Shown: positions 17,031 to 27,800 of the stretch, piece after piece
Position numbering within the stretch: the first letter of the stretch is position 1
How the letters are laid out: each line of letters opens with the position of its first letter
Assembly (NCBI RefSeq): GCF_002029255.1
Contig: NZ_MZGT01000006.1
Location: 1 to 64,000 of the forward strand
Length of the DNA stretch: 64,000 bases
Source of the DNA: Clostridium chromiireducens
GTDB taxonomy: Bacteria; Bacillota; Clostridia; Clostridiales; Clostridiaceae
Direction: 5' to 3'
The notes under the pieces: generated by a model
What the model was told of the DNA's origin: nothing
The model's input: the letters and a program-made list of their open reading frames with translations, nothing else
The model's database searches: none
Translations under genes and position numbers: made by a program

Positions 17031-18758
17031 TTAACTTAACTTAGCGTTAATTATTTCCATTACTTTTTCTTTAAATGTCGCAATATCTTTATCAGCATTT
17101 TCTAAACTGCTGCTCTTTACTGCTAAATAAACTTTCATCTTAGGCTCTGTTCCTGATGGTCTTACTACGAAATATGAACCATCCTCTAAGATGTACTTTA
17201 ATACATTAGACTTAGGTAAGTCAATAGTTGTCTTAGTATTATTTACAGTATTTTCTTCAATGCTTAATTTATAATCTAATCTTGTAACTATTTTAACAGC
17301 ATCTACACTGCTTATTGGATCATTTCTTAATGCCTCTATACAGTTAGCAATCTTTTCTTGACCTTCTTTTCCTTTTAACTCTAAAGATACAAGAGTTTCT
17401 TTGAAATATCCATATTTTTCATATAGATCAATTAATGCATCATAAAGGCTCTTTCCTTGTTCCTTATAGTAAAGACACATTTCACATACTAACATTGAAG
17501 CTATAACAGCATCTTTATCACGAACAAAGTTTCCTGCAAGGTATCCATAACTTTCTTCAAATCCAAAAAGATAAGTCTTATTTCCTGCATCTTCGAATTC
17601 TCTTATTTTTTCGCCTATATATTTAAATCCTGTTAATACATCCATAAGTTCGATATCAAAGTCTTCTGCAATACTTCTAGCACCTTCTGTTGTAACAATT
17701 GTCTTAATTACAACACCATTTTGAGGTAGTTTATTAGTTTCCTTTAATGAGCTTAATACATAATGAGTTAAAAGTAAACCAGTTTGGTTACCAGTTAATA
17801 CTTTAAATTCACCAGTATTATCTTTAACAACAAGACCTATTCTATCACAATCTGGGTCTGTTCCAAAGATTATATCTGCTCCTTCTGTTTGCGCCATTTT
17901 CATAGCTAATTCAAATACATCTGGATTTTCTGGGTTAGGATAAGATGCTGTTGGGAAATTTCCATCTGGAGCTTCTTGTTCCTTAACTACTTTAACATTG
18001 CTATATCCTAATTGTTCTAATACTGCTCTTACTGGAACATTTCCTGATCCATGTATTGGAGTAAATATAACATTTAAATTGCTAGCTTTTTCTTTAACTA
18101 AATCAGTTCTTATTGTTAATCCCTTAACTTTTTCATAATAAAGCTTATCTATATCTTCTCCAATATAAACTAATAAACCTTTTTCTAAAGCAAGACTTTC
18201 ATCTATATCTTTAATTTTTGAAAAATCATCTACAGAATTAACTCTGTCGATAATTATATTTGCTTTCTCATCTGTTACTTGCCCACCAAATTCATCATAA
18301 ACCTTATAACCATTGTATATTTTAGGATTATGAGACGCAGTAACAACTATACCACCGCTGCATTTTAATTCTCTAACTGTGTAAGATAATACTGGCGTTG
18401 GTCTTAAACTTTCATATAAATATACTTTTACATTATTTGCACATAAGTTAAGTGCAGCTGCCTTTGCAAATTCCTTTGACATATTTCTAGAATCATATGC
18501 AATTGCAACTGAAGGATCTTTAAAATTCTCATTAAGATAGTTTGCAAAGCCTTGTGTAGCTTTTGCAACAGTATATATGTTCATTCTATTGCTTCCAGCA
18601 CCTATTACCCCTCTTAATCCACCAGTACCAAAATCTAAGTCTTGGTAAAATCTATCTTCAATCTCCTTTTCGTCAGATATTGCTCTCAATTCGTTTTTTG
18701 TTTCCTCATTGATAATGTCGGAATTAATCCAAGTGTTATACTTTTCTTTGTAGTTCAT
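17031..18758 (-). CDS. pgcA: Phosphoglucomutase/phosphomannomutase (alpha-D-phosphohexomutase)
   Basis: A four-domain phosphohexomutase of 575 residues, interconverting glucose 1- and 6-phosphate (or the mannose equivalents) for nucleotide-sugar supply. All four active-site signatures are visible: TASHNPKIYNGYKVY with the phosphoserine near residue 141, the metal loop GTDPDCDR (about 297-304), the sugar loop GFEESYGYL (about 398-406) and the phosphate loop RPSGTEPKMKVY near the C-terminus. The length and order match the PgcA/YhxB type of Firmicutes. It is monocistronic next to the polysaccharide operon, which would consume its product. Confidence 0.93.
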   Translation of the reverse strand: MNYKEKYNTWINSDIINEETKNELRAISDEKEIEDRFYQDLDFGTGGLRGVIGAGSNRMNIYTVAKATQGFANYLNENFKDPSVAIAYDSRNMSKEFAKAAALNLCANNVKVYLYESLRPTPVLSYTVRELKCSGGIVVTASHNPKIYNGYKVYDEFGGQVTDEKANIIIDRVNSVDDFSKIKDIDESLALEKGLLVYIGEDIDKLYYEKVKGLTIRTDLVKEKASNLNVIFTPIHGSGNVPVRAVLEQLGYSNVKVVKEQEAPDGNFPTASYPNPENPDVFELAMKMAQTEGADIIFGTDPDCDRIGLVVKDNTGEFKVLTGNQTGLLLTHYVLSSLKETNKLPQNGVVIKTIVTTEGARSIAEDFDIELMDVLTGFKYIGEKIREFEDAGNKTYLFGFEESYGYLAGNFVRDKDAVIASMLVCEMCLYYKEQGKSLYDALIDLYEKYGYFKETLVSLELKGKEGQEKIANCIEALRNDPISSVDAVKIVTRLDYKLSIEENTVNNTKTTIDLPKSNVLKYILEDGSYFVVRPSGTEPKMKVYLAVKSSSLENADKDIATFKEKVMEIINAKLS

Positions 18759-19004
18759 TTTTTAATCCCCTTTCCAAACTTTTCTCTTTTCCATTATACA
18801 ATATTTACCTGTAATTAAAAACATTTTTATATTATCATAATAGACGAATTTTAAATCTAAACTAAAATTTCTGCATCTTTATTTTATTATAATATTATCT
18901 ATATATACATACCCAAAAATACTTTTATCTATTAATTGTCATATAATCCAAGATTATCGCTTTTTTACGACATAGTTTTTGGATGAAATTCCTATGAAAT
19001 TTTT

Positions 19005-22000
19005 TTAGTTTCTTTCAATTTTCACTTTACTTCCACCCATTCCACATTCTGCCGGAGTAATCATAAGTTTTACTGGTACTCTGCTCTTTATGGATTCTAC
19101 ATGGCTGATAATTCCTACCTTCATCTTTTCATTATGAATTCTTTCTAAAGAACTCATAACTACTTCTAGAAGTTCATCATCTAAGGTTCCAAATCCTTCA
19201 TCTAAGAAGAATAGTTCAAGCGGTGCTGTTCCTTTTAATTGAATCTGTGCTGATAGCGCTAAAGCTAATGACAATGAGGCTAGGAAAGTCTCTCCACCTG
19301 ATAATGTTGTCGCATCTCTTCTAGCTCCACCATTTTTATAATCTCTTATTATAAATCTACCATCTTCATCTACTTCTAACCCATAATTTCCATGAGTAAT
19401 TTCCTTTAGTCTTTTAGAAGCTTCAATGGATATATACTTTAATTTATTTACTGCAACAAACTCTACAAATTTCTTTCCTTTAAATAGTTTCTCTAAATCA
19501 CTAAGTAAGGCCAATTTATGTTCTAGTTTGGCTTTCTTTTCTAATAGTTCCTTTTGTTCTTCTAACTTTGTCTTTATATTTCTTAATTCTTCTTCAATTT
19601 TAATTTTATTTTCATTAGCTTCGTTTACTTCTTTTTCTTTTTGCTCTTTTAGTAATTTTATTTGAAGGTATTCTTCTTCACTTAATTCTTTTCCATTAAT
19701 TTTATTCTGTAGACTTTCAATTGCACCTTTAACCTTCGACATATTATCTCTGTAAGTTTCTATCCTTGATTTGTACTTACTTATTTCATCTCTTTCGATA
19801 AGGTTATTCTTAACATCTTCTAATGATTTAAACCCTTCGCTATCAATCGCCACTTCCAATTGTGCTTCTTCATCATTTTTTCGTTTACTTAATTCTTTAT
19901 ATTTGCTGATTGTACCTATAAGCTTTTCATTGCTTTCTGTAAATTCTTTTTCAATTCTATTCTTTCCATTTTCAAGCTTTTCGAATTCTTCATTTATAAT
20001 GTGTATATTTTTTTGTACCTGATTAAGAAGCAACCTTAAATCAGCTTCATCATTAACTTTATTTCTTATTGATTGTAATTTTTCTTCTTTATTTTTCTCA
20101 TTACTTTCTAAGTCTGCCTTATCTTTAGTAAGATTTTCTTTTGCCAAAGTAAGTTCATTACTTAGTATTTCTTTTTGCTTTTCTAAATTTTCTACTAGCT
20201 CTCTATTTACTTTAACTGCCCCAGCTAATCTTTCTCTTTCTTTTTCAACTTGCTTAATTTCTTCATTTTTTTGGCTAAAGCTATCAACTAAAGTTTCTGC
20301 TTTTAATGTATTTACTCTATTTTTTATATTATCAAACTCTATTGTATTATCATTAATGCTCTTTGTTAATTCTTCCAGCTGTCTTTGATTTGTTCTTACT
20401 ACAGCTCTTAGTTCATTTATTTCACCATTTTTAATATTAATTTCATTTTTTAATTTATTGATGTATTTTTCTAGATTTTCTTTATCTTTCGCATAATTTT
20501 CTAAAACTTTTTCTAAATTTATAAATTCTTCTTGTAATTTATCTAAAGACTTTGCATTCTTATCTATTCCTAAAGTACGAATTTCTTCTTCATTAGCATT
20601 AATTTTATCTTTATAATTCTTTATCTTGGTTTCATTCTCAATTATTTTACTACTACTGAGCTTAATCAATTTTTCTTTAACCTTAATTTCATTTTCAACA
20701 GGTTTAATATCTATTATGCCTGAACCATCTATATTTTCTTTTGTATGATGGGTAGAACCGCATACTGGACATTCTTCTCCTTCTTTAAGTTCAATCCTAA
20801 GGGCATGAGCTAAATTTTCTCTCATAATTTCCTTATGCTTAATCTTAATATCTTCTAGCTCTTCTTCCAGATTCTTTTCCTCGTCTTTTTTACTAAGAAG
20901 CTCAGAATTTAATTTTTCTATTTCTTTATTAGATGAATCAATTTCTTTAGTTAATCTATCCAGTGTCTTAAATTTTTGTTCACTTTCAACAATTACTTGC
21001 TTTAAGTTAACTAAATCTTTTTGGTCACCTGGTGGATTTTTGATTAAAAGATCATATTGTGATTCTTTCTCTTCTAATTCCTTGGTTCCATTATCTAATA
21101 CATCTCTTAATGCTTTTCCTTTTGATATAGTTTCAGCATTTTCTTTTTCTAGAAAAATCTTTTTTTCTTTTTCCCTGGAAATAATCGAGTCTAAATTAAG
21201 AAGCTTTTCTTCTAAAATAATTCCTTCTTGAACTTTTTCCTTAAGAGCTTCATCAATTTTTAACTCATTATATACTTTTTCATCTTCTTTAATTTGATTA
21301 TTTCTAGACTTAATTTCTACATCTATTTTTAGAAGCTGACTTTGACTTTCCTCGCATTTCTTAAGTGCAATTTCAATTTGAGACTTTAATTTATCTATGT
21401 TGCTTTTAATAATATCTAACAGCTTTTCCTCTTCAATAGCATCTTTAACTTTTTGTTCTTGAAGAATTAACTGCGGAAGTTTGTTATCTTTATTACTCTT
21501 AGCTACACTCCATAATCTCTCGATATTTTCTTTTTGTTCTTTTATCTTTTCAATTGCAGCTTTTAGCTTTTCTAATTCAAGTTCATTTTCCCTAAACTCT
21601 TTTATAGTATTCTCAAAGGCATTTATATACGGTACGACTTTCGCCCCCGCTTCCCCTAAGTTTACTCTATCCATATATTTTTTTATTTCTTCTTCTTTTT
21701 CTTTTAAATCTTTTTCTTTATTTTTATACTCAATTAAATCAATTTGTAAATTCCATATTTCTTGGTTTTCTTTATAACTCTTTTCTACTATTTCCAAATC
21801 ATTTTTTAAAGTCACTAAATCATTCTTTAAGGTTTCTAAGACTTCTTCTTTTTCTTTTAGCTTTTCTTCGCTTACGTCGTTATATCCACTTAACTGCCCA
21901 AGCAAAACACTATTATCAGTTTTTTCTTTATTTATCTTAGCATTAAGTCTTCTAGATAAATTATCCCCGAACTGCTGAAGATTAAATAATCTTTCAAGCA

Positions 22001-22496
22001 TATCTCTTCTGTCTTTCCCCTCTAGTTTAAGAAATTCACTAAACTTACCTTGGGGCAAAACAACAGTTCTTGAAAAGTCATCTAAATTAAGCCCTAATAT
22101 TTCTTCAACTTTTTTATTTATAGTCTTAACTCCATCAGCTAAAACTTCCTCTTGCATATCGGTTATCTCAACTATTTTGCACTTTCCAGAGCTTATTCCA
22201 CCATCTTTTTTTCTTCGAAATTCTCTATCAATAGTATATCGTCTATTCTCAGTTCCTGATATTTGAAATTCAAAACTCACATTAAGTCTTTCACAATTAG
22301 TATTTATATAATTTGAACTCTTTCTAGCTACATTTCCATATAGTGCTAAGGTTATTCCATCTAATATAGTTGATTTACCACTTCCAGTTGGTCCAAATAT
22401 ACCAAAGAATCCTCTATCTGTTAACTTATCAAAGTCGATAGTCTGCTCATCTATAAAGCTGTTTAGCCCTTTAATCCTCAACTTGATTGGTCTCAT
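19005..22496 (-). CDS. sbcC: Nuclease SbcCD subunit C (Rad50-like ATPase)
   Basis: An SMC-family ATPase of about 1163 residues. With SbcD it cleaves DNA hairpins and double-strand ends, processing palindromes and blocked ends. Walker A GPTGSGKSTILDG lies near residue 40. Long coiled coils flank a zinc-hook CPVCG about 570 residues in. The C-terminus has the ABC signature TLSGGETFLASLSLALALS and Walker B LELFFLDEGFGTLDDE. I prefer ATG 22496 (GGTGGA ribosome site) over an ATG at 22514 with no clear site. Either way it overlaps sbcD. The host genome carries several long palindromes near here, which are the class of substrate this enzyme cuts. Confidence 0.95.
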   Translation of the reverse strand: MRPIKLRIKGLNSFIDEQTIDFDKLTDRGFFGIFGPTGSGKSTILDGITLALYGNVARKSSNYINTNCERLNVSFEFQISGTENRRYTIDREFRRKKDGGISSGKCKIVEITDMQEEVLADGVKTINKKVEEILGLNLDDFSRTVVLPQGKFSEFLKLEGKDRRDMLERLFNLQQFGDNLSRRLNAKINKEKTDNSVLLGQLSGYNDVSEEKLKEKEEVLETLKNDLVTLKNDLEIVEKSYKENQEIWNLQIDLIEYKNKEKDLKEKEEEIKKYMDRVNLGEAGAKVVPYINAFENTIKEFRENELELEKLKAAIEKIKEQKENIERLWSVAKSNKDNKLPQLILQEQKVKDAIEEEKLLDIIKSNIDKLKSQIEIALKKCEESQSQLLKIDVEIKSRNNQIKEDEKVYNELKIDEALKEKVQEGIILEEKLLNLDSIISREKEKKIFLEKENAETISKGKALRDVLDNGTKELEEKESQYDLLIKNPPGDQKDLVNLKQVIVESEQKFKTLDRLTKEIDSSNKEIEKLNSELLSKKDEEKNLEEELEDIKIKHKEIMRENLAHALRIELKEGEECPVCGSTHHTKENIDGSGIIDIKPVENEIKVKEKLIKLSSSKIIENETKIKNYKDKINANEEEIRTLGIDKNAKSLDKLQEEFINLEKVLENYAKDKENLEKYINKLKNEINIKNGEINELRAVVRTNQRQLEELTKSINDNTIEFDNIKNRVNTLKAETLVDSFSQKNEEIKQVEKERERLAGAVKVNRELVENLEKQKEILSNELTLAKENLTKDKADLESNEKNKEEKLQSIRNKVNDEADLRLLLNQVQKNIHIINEEFEKLENGKNRIEKEFTESNEKLIGTISKYKELSKRKNDEEAQLEVAIDSEGFKSLEDVKNNLIERDEISKYKSRIETYRDNMSKVKGAIESLQNKINGKELSEEEYLQIKLLKEQKEKEVNEANENKIKIEEELRNIKTKLEEQKELLEKKAKLEHKLALLSDLEKLFKGKKFVEFVAVNKLKYISIEASKRLKEITHGNYGLEVDEDGRFIIRDYKNGGARRDATTLSGGETFLASLSLALALSAQIQLKGTAPLELFFLDEGFGTLDDELLEVVMSSLERIHNEKMKVGIISHVESIKSRVPVKLMITPAECGMGGSKVKIERN

Positions 22497-23700
22497 CTTC
22501 TCCACCTTCTTCATCTATAATTGATAAAAGTAATTCAACAACCTCGTCCTCTGGAGATGTTCCTCTTTCTTTCATATAAAAGTCTTTAAAAATTTCCCCG
22601 AAAGATTTCTCAGTGAAATTATGATCAACCTCTTCATCTATGCCTTTAACCTTAGGCATTATTTCCAAGATATCTTTCTTTAAATCTTTCATTTGCTTTA
22701 TTTCATCTTCTCTTATATATCTATCTGTGCTTATTTCAAGGTAAACCCAACAATCTTTATCTTTATTTTCTTCACATTTTGAAATAGCATCTTCAATACT
22801 TGAACACTTCCAAATTTCAATTGGCTTATATACTTTTAAGTCCACTTCTTCTATAATGCATTCTTCACTCGCTTTAACATCAACTATAAAACATTTCTTA
22901 GTAAAGCTTATTTCTTTCTTATTATAGTGAATTGGTGAACCGCAATATCTGGCTTTTCTTTCTGTACCCGGTACTATCTGTGGTTTATGTACATGTCCTA
23001 ATGCCACATACTGTGCCTCTTTTGGAAAGCAGCTTCCATCTACTATGTAAGTTCCTCCAAGCTGAATACTTCTTTCAGAACCACTTTCTTCACTTCCCAT
23101 AGCAAAGAGATGCGATACTGCTAAATTAATAGTATCTTCTCTATAATGCTCTTTTAGTGAATTGAACAAGGAAAATATTCTATCACTATAGGATTTAGCT
23201 TTTTCCTCCTCTTCATCCATTCCATTATAGATTACTTCATTTAGTCTTTTCTCACTTGGATAGGGTACAGTTAAAATAACCGCCTTTTCATTGTTCATTT
23301 CGATTTCAACAAAACCTTCTCCTGAAGCTAGTACCTTATGTCTCCCATATTCTCCACATTGAACCATGGTCTTTGGAGTACCCACCATAATAATTCCATG
23401 ATCACGCGCTAAAGGTCCTGCTGCGACTAGTCTATCTGGATTATCATGGTTTCCTGATATAACTAGAGTAAGCCTTTCCCCGTTTTTTGATAATTTCTTC
23501 AAAGTATCATAAAACATTTTTTCAGCTCTTGCCGGAGGGTTTGAATTATCATAAACATCCCCTGCAATCATAACTAAATCTATATTATTATCTTCTACAA
23601 TTCTAACAAAATCATCTAAGAATTCTTCCTGCTCATCCATTCTGCTTACGCCCTCTAAATTCTTACCTAAATGCCAATCTCCAGTATGTAATATCCTCAA
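22471..23700 (-). CDS. sbcD: Nuclease SbcCD subunit D (Mre11-like exonuclease)
   Basis: A 409-residue Mn-dependent phosphoesterase subunit. The five-part metallophosphoesterase signature is complete: GDWHLGKNLEG (residues 7-17), GDVYD (about 47-51), SGNHDNPDR (about 82-90), VSHLFAMG (about 199-206) and LGHVHKPQ (about 238-245). It overlaps sbcC by 26 bp, so the subunits are translationally coupled. Confidence 0.95.
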   Translation of the reverse strand: MRILHTGDWHLGKNLEGVSRMDEQEEFLDDFVRIVEDNNIDLVMIAGDVYDNSNPPARAEKMFYDTLKKLSKNGERLTLVISGNHDNPDRLVAAGPLARDHGIIMVGTPKTMVQCGEYGRHKVLASGEGFVEIEMNNEKAVILTVPYPSEKRLNEVIYNGMDEEEEKAKSYSDRIFSLFNSLKEHYREDTINLAVSHLFAMGSEESGSERSIQLGGTYIVDGSCFPKEAQYVALGHVHKPQIVPGTERKARYCGSPIHYNKKEISFTKKCFIVDVKASEECIIEEVDLKVYKPIEIWKCSSIEDAISKCEENKDKDCWVYLEISTDRYIREDEIKQMKDLKKDILEIMPKVKGIDEEVDHNFTEKSFGEIFKDFYMKERGTSPEDEVVELLLSIIDEEGGEDETNQVED

Positions 23701-23967
23701 AACCTAAACTCCTCCCCTTAAGTATATTTATATTCATAATCTATACTGCTTTTATTATAGCCTACTTAAACATATTTTTTCCAATACTATTTTGTGTTTC
23801 ATTCAATTTCAAATTGTACCCGTACATTTGATAAATCAGAATAATATTAATATAATAATAACATTATTTGCAATAATTTTATTTATTTAAATCATGCTAT
23901 GTTAAAAACAAAACATTCATCTATATTGGCTAATTAATAATAATCTAAAAAAGGTGGGAAATATTTT

Positions 23968-24516
23968 ATGGAAAAAAGTAAAAATTTAAATACCAATGAA
24001 ATGGTATTAATGGGGCTAATGATTGCTTTAACTTATTTAGCAGGTAGTATAATTAAGATTCCATCCGTTGGTGGCTTCGTTCAAATAGGTGACTGTATGG
24101 TATTCTTATCAGTGATTGTTCTGGGTAAGAAAAAAGGGGCAGTTTCAAGCGGCTTGGGGATGTTTCTTGTTGATGTATTAGGTGGGTATTATTTCTGGGC
24201 ACCATTTACATTAGTAATTAAATGGGGAATGGCTTACATTGCCGGGTCAATTTTAGAAAGAATGCCAGAGAATAAGGCCGCAACCAAATACACAATTGCA
24301 TTCTTAGCTAGCGGCATATTTATGGTAATTGCTTATTTTGGTGCTGGAATAATAATATCTGGTTTTCTAACAGAAAAGATAGGTCTAATACAAGGAATTG
24401 CATTTGCTGCTAAAGATATAGTTGGTAATATTATTCAAGTATCTACTGGAATAGTTATAGCATTACCATTAAGTGCCGTGATAATAAAGGCCAAACAAGC
24501 TGTATTTGCAAATTAG
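23968..24516 (+). CDS. ECF transporter S component (substrate unknown)
   Basis: A 182-residue protein with about five to six hydrophobic helices. It resembles substrate-binding S components of energy-coupling-factor vitamin transporters: the N-terminal stretch MVLMGLMIALTYLAGSIIKIP and the following VQIGDCMVFLSVIVLGKKKG are typical of that superfamily. Members pair with a shared EcfT-EcfA module encoded elsewhere. No riboswitch is evident in the 268-bp upstream region, so there is no hint of the vitamin. The ribosome site is AAGGTGGGA. Transcription would run into palindromic copy E. Confidence 0.8.
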   Translation: MEKSKNLNTNEMVLMGLMIALTYLAGSIIKIPSVGGFVQIGDCMVFLSVIVLGKKKGAVSSGLGMFLVDVLGGYYFWAPFTLVIKWGMAYIAGSILERMPENKAATKYTIAFLASGIFMVIAYFGAGIIISGFLTEKIGLIQGIAFAAKDIVGNIIQVSTGIVIALPLSAVIIKAKQAVFAN

Positions 24517-24520
24517 AGGT

Positions 24521-24849
24521 TTTGCGAATCATCCGAAATATAAAAATACTTGCAATATAATAATAATTTAAGTTTACTGCTAAACAACCGAACGGGAATA
24601 TATGTGTTTACTCCGGTTCCCAGAAGATTTTGCTGGGTTATTCTAAGACTATAAGTTGTACCCAAAGTGCTTGCTTCAATGGCTACGCATTGAACAAGCA
24701 CATTTGGAACAACTTATAATCTAGAATAACAGCCAGCAAAATCTTCTTATGAACACTCCGTAAAAACATATATTCTCGTTCTTTGTTTATTAGTAAGTTT
24801 AAAATATAAATATATTAATGCAAGTATTTTTATATTTCTGTGCTGGCAA
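24521..24849 (-). repeat. Long palindromic element, copy E (longest)
   Basis: About 330 bp between two convergent genes. The left arm is arm-2 (CCGAAAT, CGGTTCC, GTTGTACCCA); the right arm in reverse complement is arm-1 (CAGAAAT, GGAGTGTTC, GTTGTTCCA). An extra outer segment TATAAAAATACTTGCA is perfectly matched at both ends, separated from the core by a partly paired AT-rich stretch. A second copy-specific stem, GAATATATGTG/TTTAC, and the body segment AGAAGATTTTGCTGG also pair. The apex is CAATG-gctacg-CATTG, a different sequence from copies A and D but with the same pairing. Confidence 0.8.
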
Positions 24850-24902
24850 TACTTTTAAATATTTAGATTAATTTTCCACTTTACTCTTTAAATTGCCGTG
24901 TT

Positions 24903-26351
24903 TTAAACTTCTTTAATATGTTTAGGCATCAGCATTGATAAAATTAATGAAACAACTGATATCCCTACAAGTATTATAAACAATACATGAAAAGAACTAT
25001 TTAAAGCTAACCTTATATGCTCACTTGTGACAGCTGCATTATATTCTGATGACTTATATAAATTGCTTGGGTCTACCCAATTGATTCCTATATTAGTAAA
25101 GTATTTCACTATGTATAAGTTGAATATATATCCAAATACACTTACGGCTATTGTTTGCCCTAACGTCCTAATCAAGGAATTAGTAGACATTGCTACACCT
25201 CTTTTATTATATTCAACAGACTCTTGGACAATTATGGTTAAAGTAGTAAAGGCTCCACCAAAACCAAGACCTATTATAAACACATAAATTAGTACTAATG
25301 ATATCGAAGAGTTTACACCTAAAGTAATTAATAATAATGTACTGATAAGTAAAATACTATTAGATATCAAAATTACTACTTTACCACCGTATTTAACTAT
25401 CTTTTTCCCTAAAACTACCGATGCTATAAGCCAAGAGATCGACATAGGAGCTAAGGCTAATCCTGATAATTTTGCACTATATCCTAATACATTCTGCATA
25501 TATATTGTTAAATAAACATCTGCACAAATCAATATAGCTGAAGCCAAAAAACTTATTAAGTTTATAAGTATGCTCTCTTTTGTAAATATATCAAAAGGAA
25601 TAATTGGTTCCAGTGCTTTTTTTTCTATTTTATAAAATACTATTAGTAATATAATTGTTACAGCTAATGAAATTCCTATGAATGCATTCTTATTAAAACT
25701 TATGCTATCAGCTGACATAAAAATATTTAAAAATATAACCATTGCAGCCGATAAAGTAATAGTACCTGCAAAATCTATGGTATGCTTTTTCTTCTCAAAG
25801 TTTTCGACTAGATTCCTTTGAATAAGTATGACTGACAATATCCCAAAAGGTAGGTTAATAAAAAATATCCAATGCCAAGATAGCACATCTATTAAAATTC
25901 CTCCTAAGAATGGACCTCCAAGGCTTGCAATTCCCCATATTGAGCTTATAATCCCTTGGATTTTAGGTCTTTCCTCAATAGTAAACACATCTCCAATTAC
26001 TGTGTATGTAACAGTGAATATTGCACCTGCACCTATTCCTTGAATTGCACGTGCTCCAATCAACATGTACATACTCATTGATAATCCACATAAAAAACTT
26101 CCAATTAAGAATATAATTATTCCAATAGAAAGCATATTTTTTCTCCCATATAAATCAGACAGCTTACCATATATAGGCGTAGAAATTGCAGATGTTAATA
26201 AATACACTGAAAAAACCGAACTAATAATTTCAAATCCCTGCAAATCTTTTACTATTGTTGGAATAGCCGTAGTTACAACTGTTCCCTCAACAGCCCCTAA
26301 AAACATTGCTACCATTAATGCTATGAATATATTTCTCTTTTTCGAATTCAT
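24903..26351 (-). CDS. MFS drug exporter, DHA2 (14-helix, EmrB/QacA type)
   Basis: A proton-driven multidrug exporter of 482 residues with about 14 helices, the DHA2 length. Family motifs are present: AVEGTVVTTAIPTIVKDL (motif D1-like, residues 20-37), LSDLYGRKNML (motif A, about 63-73) and a motif C-like GPFLGGILID (about 145-154). The substrate cannot be predicted. It stands alone, with copy E downstream and about 200 bp of promoter region shared with the divergent MFS gene at 26559. Confidence 0.88.
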   Translation of the reverse strand: MNSKKRNIFIALMVAMFLGAVEGTVVTTAIPTIVKDLQGFEIISSVFSVYLLTSAISTPIYGKLSDLYGRKNMLSIGIIIFLIGSFLCGLSMSMYMLIGARAIQGIGAGAIFTVTYTVIGDVFTIEERPKIQGIISSIWGIASLGGPFLGGILIDVLSWHWIFFINLPFGILSVILIQRNLVENFEKKKHTIDFAGTITLSAAMVIFLNIFMSADSISFNKNAFIGISLAVTIILLIVFYKIEKKALEPIIPFDIFTKESILINLISFLASAILICADVYLTIYMQNVLGYSAKLSGLALAPMSISWLIASVVLGKKIVKYGGKVVILISNSILLISTLLLITLGVNSSISLVLIYVFIIGLGFGGAFTTLTIIVQESVEYNKRGVAMSTNSLIRTLGQTIAVSVFGYIFNLYIVKYFTNIGINWVDPSNLYKSSEYNAAVTSEHIRLALNSSFHVLFIILVGISVVSLILSMLMPKHIKEV

Positions 26352-26558
26352 TATTTAAAATCACTTCCTTATAAAATTCCTATGTAACATTTATTAGTCG
26401 AACTTTATAATTATATCTATAGTATTCTATTTATACAACTTAATAATATCTTCAGAATTTCTTTAGGATAATTTAACTTGATGTAATTTTGATTTATGAT
26501 ATAGTATTATGGTGGTATATATAAACACAAATTTTACAGTTTCAAAAGGAGTAATTAT

Positions 26559-27794
26559 ATGAAAGAATCGTCCATATCACTTTCTTCATTTTTTAAAAAT
26601 CGTTTTGTTCAAGTAATTATGGTTTCTTCTATTTTTCTACAAATAGGTATATGGGTTCGTAACTTTGCTATATTATTATTTGTAATGGATAAAACAAATA
26701 ATGACCCAGTTGCAGTTTCTTTAATTTCAGTTGCTGAGTTTGCCCCAATATTTATATTCTCATTTATAGGAGGAACTTTTGCAGATAGATGGCGTCCAAA
26801 ACGTACTATGGTTTGGTGTGACTTATTAAGTGCTATTTCAGTTTTTGTAGTTCTGCTTACGATAATATTTGCTACATGGGAAGCTGTATTTTTTGTAACC
26901 TTTATTTCATCTATTTTATCGCAGTTTTCTCAGCCTTCTGGAATGAAATTATTTAAGGTTCATGTTCCCGAGGAATTTATGCAAACAGGAATGGCTATTT
27001 TTCAAACACTTATGGCTATTTTTATGATTATAGGGCCAGCGTTAGGTACTATTGTTTTTCAAAAGTTTGGAATAGATATTTCTATATCGGTAATGGGAGT
27101 CGCTTTCTTACTTTCAGCTGCAGTATTAACTCTATTACCAGCTGACAAAATAGTTGAAAAGAAAGAAGTCACAACTCATTTCTTAGAAGAATTAAAAGAA
27201 GGTTTTATTTATGTTTGGGAGCAAAGAGCTCTTACAATACTAGGATCTGTTTTTGCAGCAGCAGGCCTTGCTGTTGGTATTATACAACCGCTTGGAGTTT
27301 TCTTAATAGTTGAAAGACTCGGACTTCCTAAAGAAAATCTTCAAATATTACTTATGGTAAATGGAGCAGCCATGTTTATTGGCGGAGGCTTAGTTATGAC
27401 AATATCAAAGAAAGTAGCGCCTCAAAAACTCCTTGCACTAGGACTTATAGTTAATGCTATCTCAATGGTTGGAATGGGATTATCCTCAAGCTGGATTGTT
27501 ATTCTTTTATTCCAATTCTTTAATGGATTTTTTATGCCTTGCATTCAGATTGGTATAAATACATTAATTCTACAGCTTACAAAAACAGAGTTTGTAGGAA
27601 GAGTAAATGGAGTATTAAATCCTATGTTTATGGGATTCATGGTCATTACTATGTCCATTACAGGTTGGCTTAAAAGTCAATTTTCATTGACTATTCTTTA
27701 CATTTCAGCTGGATTGCTATTTCTGATAGGAGCTATGCTTACTTCATTGATATTTAATGCTTCGACGCAGCGTGAAGTAGATTCAGCACAATAA
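26559..27794 (+). CDS. MFS transporter (12-helix, EntS/MFS_3 type)
   Basis: A 12-helix major facilitator protein of 411 residues resembling macrolide/siderophore exporters of the MFS_3 group. The N-terminus has SVAEFAPIFIFSFIGGTFADRWRPKRTM (motif A as GTFADRWRPKR, about residues 72-82). The C-terminal half contains QFFNGFFMPCIQIGINTLI. The ribosome site AAAGGAG precedes ATG 26559. It is divergent from the DHA2 exporter and ends at a perfect bidirectional terminator. Confidence 0.85.
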   Translation: MKESSISLSSFFKNRFVQVIMVSSIFLQIGIWVRNFAILLFVMDKTNNDPVAVSLISVAEFAPIFIFSFIGGTFADRWRPKRTMVWCDLLSAISVFVVLLTIIFATWEAVFFVTFISSILSQFSQPSGMKLFKVHVPEEFMQTGMAIFQTLMAIFMIIGPALGTIVFQKFGIDISISVMGVAFLLSAAVLTLLPADKIVEKKEVTTHFLEELKEGFIYVWEQRALTILGSVFAAAGLAVGIIQPLGVFLIVERLGLPKENLQILLMVNGAAMFIGGGLVMTISKKVAPQKLLALGLIVNAISMVGMGLSSSWIVILLFQFFNGFFMPCIQIGINTLILQLTKTEFVGRVNGVLNPMFMGFMVITMSITGWLKSQFSLTILYISAGLLFLIGAMLTSLIFNASTQREVDSAQ

Positions 27795-27800
27795 TAAAAT

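Noticed and set aside
19426..21777. Open frames antisense to sbcC
   Set aside because: They mirror the Lys/Glu-rich coiled-coil coding of sbcC, translate to Ser/Phe-rich strings and have no ribosome sites.
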